Shown here: piece by piece, positions 56,495 to 64,000 of the stretch
Layout: every line of letters begins with the position of its first letter
Numbering within the stretch: position 1 is the stretch's first letter
Assembly (NCBI RefSeq): GCF_000264905.1
Contig: NW_006763144.1
Span: forward strand, 1,307,648 to 1,371,647
Source: Stereum hirsutum FP-91666 SS1
Lineage: Eukaryota; Basidiomycota; Agaricomycetes; Russulales; Stereaceae
DNA length: 64,000 nt
Direction: 5' to 3'
Notes under the pieces: generated by a model
Seen by the model: only the letters and a program-made list of their open reading frames with translations
Databases searched by the model: none
Told to the model about the DNA's origin: nothing
Position numbers and translations under genes: made by a program

Positions 56495-59400
56495 CTACAT
56501 GCCGAAGTTCTGAGGTGCCCGAGTCGCCCAGTAGCCTCCGCAGATGCATCGAGCCGACCACTTGTTCTCCCAAAGCAGCCAGCCCGAAGGGGCATGCTCC
56601 CTTGCAGACAGATCCGACTTGCCTCCACACCTCTGGCAGACGCGCTTCTGGTCTCGTCGAAGTAACAAACCCTTCGAGACGATGTCCCGATTATTGTCCT
56701 TCCCGTTGTCGGAGACGTTGAGTTTACCGACGCCGATGACGAGGTCGGTGGCTTTGATGAAAAGACGGGGTTTGTCGATCGCTCCGGAGGAGATGAGCTT
56801 TGTTACGATGGTGTCTACCAGCGAGAAGGATGCCTGTGATGGCCGACACAGGGAGAGACTGTTCTGCAGCTCCTTTGCTGTGTAAAAGATAGAAGAATAA
56901 GCAGCCAGTCGGTTGCGCCGTACTCGTTCCGGGCGTAGAAATAAAGTAGAGCGTACCGTCGAACTGTTTGATTTCATCAGGGATCTGAGCAAGCACCGAG
57001 TCTAATTCATTCAAATTGATGCCCGAGGATGAGACGACATCCAAAAAAGTGCTTTTGGCAATCTGAACATTCTCTGCGCCGGGATTGAGCTTGACGAGTT
57101 GATCGTAAAAGCCCTTGACATCGCCGAGTGCGGCGCGGAGATTTCTGAGGGTGAATGGGTGGATAAGATGTAAGAATGTAGCGGGTAGGGGTATCGTCGT
57201 GGACGAGAAAGCGGCCGGAGCTATGTGATGGTTTGACTATGAGTGGGGTCCCCGAGTGGTATGAATAGAATACAGACGTACACGCTGCACCGAATAGGTC
57301 GTCGATAGATGGAGACTGTGCAGGTGGTGGAACTGAGGGCGCGGAGCTTCTGTCGCTCCAGAACACACAATCCTTCATCACATCCTCCAGAAAGTTGATG
57401 AACCAGGTAGACAATCCGACCAACGGCCATACTACCTCTATGAACGCCAATAAACGTTAGATTAGTTCGCAAGGGGACAGGCTGGAAAAAACTTACTCAG
57501 ATTGAGCAAGTCACCATCCTTGTATTCCTCGAAAGCGTTGTGGCAAGCAATGACGGAGCAGATATCTTGTGCCGTTCGCCAGCGGACAGAAAGTTCCTCT
57601 TGCTCTGGGCTGCTAGTATTGCGGGCACGAGTACTTGTTGGCGGTGTACGCTGTCTATCAGTGTCACTTCCCTTACAGAAATTAAGGCACTCACCGGTAT
57701 GCCTCGAGGAAGAATCCGACAACATCTTTGAGCGCGCTGCGACTGGAGTTTGTGTCATCTTGCTTGATGAGCAAAGCGAGTTCACGAAGCAAGTCCTGTA
57801 ATTCACTGAGAGGGTGTGAGGGCAACGATAGGCGATGGATAACATCGGCTAATGAGCCGCTCGAGCGCATCGCGGTGAGAATACGGCTGGCCTCTTGTTT
57901 AAGGTATGATGGTGATTGGTCACCTAGGATTGTTACGGACAATTAGGATGGGATTATATGGGCAAACTCGACAAAGGCTTACCGGGACTGGCACCAAATA
58001 GTCCGTCAGAGGTCTGTCTTGATAAGGGACGAATGGATATTCGAAGGGGCGAGAGTTGTGGTGACGAAACCGTGCATATGAGATCGCCGTTAGGCGATAT
58101 AGCAGCATTGAATGGGACTGGGTAGAGTTCCATCAGTAGACTAGACTTAGTTGAAGTGAATATAAGGTACATACTATCGGGAAGTACATTGTCTGCACTG
58201 GTGAGATAGACGGGGAGAGTCTTCCATTTATCGTCCACTTCTAACGATGGTCTATCCAAGCACGAACACAAACAGTCAGAAGACAGAGAGAAAGTGTAAT
58301 GTAGAATGAAATACATTTGAATTGCGGATATACGGCCAATAGAGTGCTCTCGGGGCCTCAATCTTCGCCTGGGTATATGTATGGAGGCGTCGACAGTCCC
58401 CATTAGGATGGTATCGGAAGGAGAGCCTAACCAACGGCTAGAAATAAAAGTTGGTATTGCGGAGGTGGATTCTCGACTTGACACTTTCGAAGTGAGCTAG
58501 ACAATGGCCTTTAGTATGGCACTGGAGACGCATTTAGAGGGGAACTTACCCATGCCGGTTGGCTGTTGTTTTGAGCATGCTCGTTCTTCGTCAGGGAGTA
58601 TACAAGCAAGTCCGACGTTGGGGTGCATAAGTCTGAGATGGTGTCAGAAACTATGCCAACAGTGTGGGCGAAATCCTGACCGTTATCAAAGTCGAGGTAA
58701 GAAACCAGTAGATGCATTGCACATGTGTTCTTTGTGCTCGCATCATTAGGCCGGTTCCGAGGAACGAACGCGAGTTTTGAGAGATGCCCCGATTGGCAGC
58801 GTAGAGGGGGAAGTGGATGGGTTGATAGAGCTGTGAAAGGTCATTAATTGAAGCAGGTTGTACTTACATGAAGACGAGGAAGTATGCGTACTCATGTTAA
58901 CACTGTCAAAATCTAGTCCCAACCTGATCTCACACAGTTCAATCGCGGGCTCGTCAGTCCAGTTTTCCCAATCGTCGCCTTGGTAAGAAGTGGGCATGGA
59001 GAGGGGAGGTTGCATGTCCATGGACATAGCCAGATCCATCTCATTGAAAGCAGGAATTGTGGGCGGTCTGGGGACAAGTCGAGAATGAGTAGCAATAATG
59101 ATAGAAGACTCTAGAGTGCATAACACAATCAGCATCGTGGCTCTTCTCAAAGAATTATGTTCTGACCGTCATATCCAAGGCCTATGACCGCCTTAGAACA
59201 AGCCTTGACGCCATATTCACCCTCCGCGGCAGTCGCGTGAGCTTGCCCCCTCTCTTTGGCCTCGTCAGGGAAGGAGAGGGAGCAGGTCAGATGGCCGCTG
59301 GTAGCGTTAGTGCCGTGTCTAATAAAATGCACTGATGTTTCCATATTCTGCGTGACAAGTAGTAGTGTGGAGACAGCGACAGGGGTTGAAGGCCCTAGAG

Positions 59401-60023
59401 GAGGAAGTCGAATAGGACCTCCTGATGAATCGGTAGCCCACTGCAGGGTAATCCTTTAGCATAACAGACTTATGCCCGAAAGCTTAGAAAACCTACGCAC
59501 CTCTCTTGGCTGACCCAGCCAGGTAGAAGCTACTATCCCAGCACCACGAGCGCATTCCCAAGATTCTGGAGCGTTCCAGGTATCGAGCTCCGCCCCCGCT
59601 TTCCATAGGCAACAAATACCAGCTTGATTTCTACTAGGAAAGTAGGCGAATAACAGCTGTATCTTGGATGAGATGTTGGGAGAGATGGATATGACGGTAG
59701 GAGGCTCATAGGCTAATGGGTTGCTTTGGATCAGGGAAGGCGGTTGAAGCCTGAACTGTTTTGTCGAAGGGAAGAGGCGACCAAGCACGTAGGGCTGTGT
59801 TGGGTGCGCGGTGAATATGACGCCGGTACGAGACCAGACGACAGGCCTGACTCGTTTGTCGCTTCTTAGACAAGAATCCTTGGGAAAGAGCAAATGTGAC
59901 ATACCTGTCTTCTGGTTCGAGCAACGGTTGCAATCCCCACCATCCGAGTTGCCAGCTCTCGTCCTCCTTCGCCTTTCCTTTCGAGGGTGAGCCTTTGGAG
60001 GGTGATCCCGAGGCGCTCGACAT
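56495..60023 (-). CDS. MED16: Mediator subunit 16 (MED16/SIN4)
   Basis: Tail-module subunit of Mediator that relays activator signals to RNA polymerase II. The start is taken as MSSASGSPSKGSPSKGKAKE at 60023. Sequence then shows ESWQLGWWGLQPLLEPED, RPVVWSRTGVIFTAHPTQPY, many beta-propeller-like exons (IQLLFAYFPSRNQAGICCLW, PAIELCEIRLGLDFDSVNMS), and a helical second half. The C-terminus is diagnostic: a zinc-binding-like end with CQRCGGKSDL, then GWLLWENKWSARCICGGYW, matching the CTRCG...W-x-x-x-W-x-x-x-C-x-CGG ending of animal MED16. More than ten exons; I give the span only, because several internal splice sites are ambiguous. Same strand as the small gene upstream at 60085. Confidence 0.82.
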
Positions 60024-60084
60024 TGTCAGTGTCGCAGAATAGCAGTGACCGGTGATGGTGGAAAGGAACAAGGAGTCTCAAGCG

Positions 60085-60594
60085 CTACGCCACAACGAAC
60101 TTCAACAACGTTAACGCCACTTTCCATAGGCGCCACAATGCTCGGGCAATCGGCTCTTGTGTCTGTCTCTCAACTATCTCTCGACCGTATTCTTCTATAA
60201 AGGATGGCTTCCCCTGGCCGTTCAGGGCGCTGCGTAGACCAGATCCATGTCCCAGACCAGCGGGTCGAGTCGACGCGACCTCAACCCCCCTTTCCAGACC
60301 AAAATCGTGTCCTAGGCCGAACTCACGCACATCTGCTGCATCTATAAGTAGTTCGCCTGATCCGAGCTCTGTACAACGCTGATGAGCCTTGCCCTCACCT
60401 TGCGCGACGGTTTTTATCCCAAATGCCACGGGAAGTGACCCAATCTGCCAGCCAACTCCATCAATTGTCAGTCTCTCCACGGTCAATCTTCTCAGGATAT
60501 CCAAACTTCTCACCAGCTCTTCAATTGAAGGCTTGTTTGCCAGGCTCTCCTCAAGGCGGCTCTTTCTCTCCGCGTCGGCGATCCCATCATAGCG
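60085..60594 (-). CDS. Hypothetical protein, last exon; 5' end unresolved
   Basis: Function not recognised. The exon from 60594 to the stop at 60085 reads RYDGIADAERKSRLEESL, EELVRSLDILRRLTVERL, GVGWQIGSLPVAFGIKT, and ends ALWRLWKVALTLLKFVVA. It is preceded by an acceptor (CATACACAG). Upstream, a minus-strand frame near 60660-60770 reads ALQIQEYDGCPYVIGTLMQA and is probably an earlier exon, but I could not find a donor that joins it cleanly. The gene would be head-to-head with the ABC transporter at 60855. Confidence 0.5.
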   Translation of the reverse strand, partial: RYDGIADAERKSRLEESLANKPSIEELVRSLDILRRLTVERLTIDGVGWQIGSLPVAFGIKTVAQGEGKAHQRCTELGSGELLIDAADVREFGLGHDFGLERGVEVASTRPAGLGHGSGLRSALNGQGKPSFIEEYGREIVERQTQEPIARALWRLWKVALTLLKFVVA

Positions 60595-60854
60595 CTGTGT
60601 ATGCTAGGCGCCTTGGAAGATCTCTTTCTGGTTTTTAGATGTTTCCTAGTCACAGTGAGCCTGCATCAAGGTGCCGATAACGTATGGACAGCCATCGTAT
60701 TCCTGGATCTGCAGGGCCACGCGGAGCGCTGGCGCTTGAGCTCGATTTCCTGGTACAAAAAGTGCAGGCCTGCCCTATTTCTCTCATACAAACCACCATC
60801 TTGGGACTCAAGTTATCTGCCTCTTGTATATCTGGCCCTGCTTAGAGCTAGAGG

Positions 60855-63800
60855 ATGTCTCCCCTCCTCTTCGCACTACGACTCGTCTCCCCCAGCATTG
60901 TAGTCCTCGCCACCGTAGCTCTCCTCCGCGTTACAAAACCAGTGGTAGCGATTCATTCAAATGGGTCATCAGATTCTACTCCTCAGAGCGCCACCCGTAC
61001 AATCCCTCGTCGCTCTCTCATCACAGGTCTCCTCGCCTTGACATCCTTGACCTACCTCGCGCAAGGCCTGATCTTCGTCATTTTTGCTGTGGTCTACAAA
61101 ATATGGCCCCAGAGGAGCGGTATCGAGATCGGCGCGTTCATCGGGATTTTCGCGTTCTGTAACCTCGCCATTGTCGGCGGGTGGAAAGCCGTCAATGGGG
61201 CTGACGTCTGGTCTTTAAAGCGAGTCAAGGCTGGAGTGGGACTATCGTTGCTGCTCGACGTCGTGCAAGTCATTTTGAACGGATCCGAGCTGTCCCGCAG
61301 TGGTACGTGAAACTGACTCGATTATATATTAATTAGAGCATCTGATCCTAGTATGCTCGTAGATGGCAACGACCCTGCCGTATTTTATGTTCCCGTTATG
61401 GCTCTTCGTCTGCTTTTTCTCGTCTTGCTGTTGGTCTCCATGAGCTTTCCGCGGACCGTTTCAGCCGACAAGCCTACGACGCCCACGACAGAGATATCGG
61501 ATTCTGCTGCATTACTTGGCGCCACCCAGACCAATGGTGCCAGTTATGGGACTTTTCACGAAGGGACTCCCAGTAGCCCGGAGTCGGAAGACACTTCGGT
61601 TGCTGCGCCCTCCCAAGATGGGGATACCCAACCAAAGGTGATCATAGGATATTGTGTATGCTGCTCACCAATCATAGTGACATTTGCGCTGTTTTGCTGG
61701 TGCAGCCTGCGGATGAAGACTCGGATGAAACTAAGAACAAGACAGACGATGACGACCCTCTAGAGGGAGAACAAAGTTGGATGGAGAATTTCCGTCGATT
61801 CCGACGCCTGACACCCTACTTGTGGCCTTCGAAAAGTCGTACCCTGCAGGTTTTTGTTGTGAGTTCATAATATCATAGCTTTTCCCCTCTCATCTATGGC
61901 TGCTGACTCGGGTCGTGGCACAATAATTCGAAAAGGTCATCTGCATCCTCCTCGTCCTGATCTCTCGCTTCATAAACTTGGCCGTACCTTGGCTCCTTGC
62001 AGAGTTGGTGTCCATTTTTGAGCATAACCAACAGAATGAGCGGTCGTTCTGGCCGTACCTCTTGGCTTATGTCGGGGTACAGTTCCTTAGAGATGGAGGT
62101 ATCAACCTCGTTCGTCAAGTAGGTGATTTTACCGGCACCGTGCCACAAGCGCTTCGACAGAGGAACTGGATGGCTGGCACTGATGCTATCTCTAGACGTT
62201 GTGGGACCGCGTAGAGCAGTATTCTGAGAGAGGTGAGTGTGGTGTCCTGGGTTCTGTAGTGTGGGCGGACTGGTGCAAGTTCTCATTGTTATCGGTGTAG
62301 AAATGGGCCTATTGACGTACAAACACCTGCTGAATCTGTCGTACGGATTTCATGCCAATCGCAAGACCGGGGAAGTGCTCTCTGCGATCGACAGAGGAAA
62401 AGAGGTCAACCGTACACTGGAGGTAAGTCTCACACCACCTCCTTCTCCACTCTCCCTTACATTGTTTCTGAACATGCGTCATTATGCGCAGACCGTCCTG
62501 TTCACGTTCATACCCAATATCATTGATCTCTTCGCTTCGATATTTGTCATTACTTACAGACTGGACTGGACGGTCGCCGTCATTCTGGTGGTTGAGATGA
62601 GTACTTACGGTTAGTACTAGCCACGGCCTCTTATATTGCCCTTCTTCTTGCTTAAGGTTGGGTCACAGCTATCGCTAGTTCGGTTCTGAACAAATGGCTC
62701 ACCAAAAGGCGAAGGGACTATATCGCCCTCGCCGACGTGTGTTCATGTTCCTTCATTTCTTACTTTCGGAGAAGCTGACATCTAGATGCGTGATGCAGAA
62801 ATCGCGCACGATGTATACGGACTGTTTGATCAACTACGAGACCGTGAAGTATTTCAATGGGGAGCAGCACGAGCTCGATCGGTGGAGAGAGACGTTCTTG
62901 GAGAGTCAGAACGCTTATATGCGTCTTGACGGTGCGTCTATGTCGATTCTAATCTGAAGAGACCGATCTGACCAACGTTTGGACTGATGCTGGCTGTCAG
63001 TCGGGTGGAATCTATTCAGCTTGGTGCAGACGTTGATTACGGTAAGATATGCTCAAACTCCTGCTCACTTTGTACTAATGACTGGTCGGTCTTGTTACTA
63101 TAGAGTCTTGGCCTGCTCCTCAGCAGCATGATCATCTCGCACCGAGTCGCGCAGGGCGTCCTGTCCGCGAGCGACTTCGTGTTCTTCATCATGTACCTCG
63201 GTCAGCTCTACGGTCCGCTCAACATCATCGGCTGGATATATCAGATGACGAACAGCTCGTTGATCAACACCGAGAAACTACTGCGGATATTGAACGAGCC
63301 GACTGAGATCAATGATAAACCAGGGGCGCAGGATTTGGTGGTTACGGACGGGGAGATCGAGTTTGGTGAGCGTTTGCTTAACTGTGGAGGGCTTGGGCGG
63401 TTGCTGAACGCTAGGGTTCGTAGACAATGTCATCTTCTCGTACGAGAAGAGCGGAAAGACGGATGCGCTCAAGAGAGTGTCTTTCAAAGTGCCCAAAGGT
63501 AGTTCAGTGGCATTGGTCGGAGAGGTATGTGTAAGAGGCCGAACGACAGAGACTACCGTGTTGACGTGTGGTATTAGTCTGGTGCAGGAAAATCCACAGT
63601 CTTTAAGCTCATGTATAGGTTCTACGACCTCCCGCCAGGATCCGGGCGCATCACCATCGACGGTCAAGACATCAGGGACGTGACACAAGACTCGCTCCGC
63701 CGTGCCATTGGCGTTGTGCCGCAAGAGGCCGTTTTGTTCAATGGCACGGTGGGATACAACATCGGATATGGGAAGCTGGGCGCGACCCAGGCAGAAATCG

Positions 63801-64000
63801 AGGAGGCTGCGAAGGCAGCTCAGATGCACGAGAGGGTGGTCGGGTTCAAGAACGGTTATGAGACAAAGGTGGGCGAGCGTGGCATCCGGCTGAGTGGTGG
63901 CGAGAAGCAGCGTGTGGCCATTGCGCGGACCATCTTGAAAAGCCCCCCGGTGTTGCTGTTGGATGAGGCGACGAGGTGAGTCTGACTCGATGTCTAAAGG
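60855..64000 (+). CDS. ABC half transporter, ABCB6/HMT1 type (3' cut by window)
   Basis: Vacuolar or mitochondrial heavy-metal/heme half transporter; HMT1 in fission yeast moves phytochelatins into the vacuole. The gene continues past the window end. Early exons are 60855..61302, 61363..61637, 61706..61858, then from 61936. The N-terminus has several helices before the ABC core ([40 protein letters not shown]), as in ABCB6/HMT1. The core has [40 protein letters not shown], and [19 protein letters not shown]. The nucleotide-binding domain shows Walker A GESGAGKST (split by an intron), Q-loop [13 protein letters not shown], signature [14 protein letters not shown] and Walker B VLLLDEAT. The last visible exon ends at about 63975 with a GTGAGT donor. 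Confidence 0.9.

Noticed and set aside
1..64000. CRISPR arrays, rRNA genes, LTR retrotransposons or prokaryotic operons
   Set aside because: No regularly spaced repeats, no rRNA-like sequence, no reverse transcriptase or integrase motifs, and intron-dense genes throughout.

Overview
This window is nuclear DNA from a filamentous basidiomycete, most likely an Agaricomycete. Genes lie close together on both strands and are cut by many introns of about 45-70 bp with GT(A/G)NGT donors, CTNAC/CTGAC-like branch sites and (C/T)AG acceptors. Gene families typical of mushrooms are present: GH55 exo-beta-1,3-glucanase, a seven-helix membrane protein of the DUF6534 type, and a single-pass membrane protein with two glycan-binding-like repeats. 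There are no prokaryotic operons, Shine-Dalgarno sites or CRISPR arrays. Exon structures were rebuilt by hand from splice signals and reading phase. Where I give a full join, the exon lengths sum to a multiple of three.

Layout. 1-4.4 kb: a disordered protein of unknown function and, divergent from it, an SNAPC3-like subunit of the snRNA-activating complex. 4.4-8.8 kb: an accessory island with a MITE-like inverted-repeat element and a tandem segmental duplication carrying two paralogous membrane/coiled-coil genes. 9-21 kb: an unknown membrane protein, the splicing factor SLU7, the chromatin remodeller CHD1 (16 exons) and, divergent from it, the TFIIH subunit TFB4. 21.5-30.2 kb: a taspase-like threonine aspartase, a DUF6534-type membrane protein with a possible decayed relative, and methylthioribose-1-phosphate isomerase MRI1. 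30.2-36.3 kb: long gene-poor DNA holding one unknown protein. 36.3-46.6 kb: GH55 glucanase, TRAPPC12, Ap4A phosphorylase and a small four-helix membrane protein. 47-56.3 kb: the membrane-anchored glycan-binding-like protein, a large acidic protein with a C-terminal domain that looks HicA-like, coatomer zeta and a REC114-like protein. 56.5-64 kb: Mediator subunit MED16, an unknown protein and the 5' part of an ABCB6/HMT1-type half transporter cut by the window end.

Most genes are single-copy nuclear or secretory housekeeping functions: transcription initiation (SNAPC3, TFB4, MED16), chromatin (CHD1), splicing (SLU7), vesicle traffic (TRAPPC12, COPI zeta), methionine salvage and Ap4A turnover. 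They do not form one pathway. The least ordinary sequence is the 4.4-8.8 kb island, the 105-bp exon-intron duplication inside it, and the HicA-like domain at about 52.5-52.86 kb.
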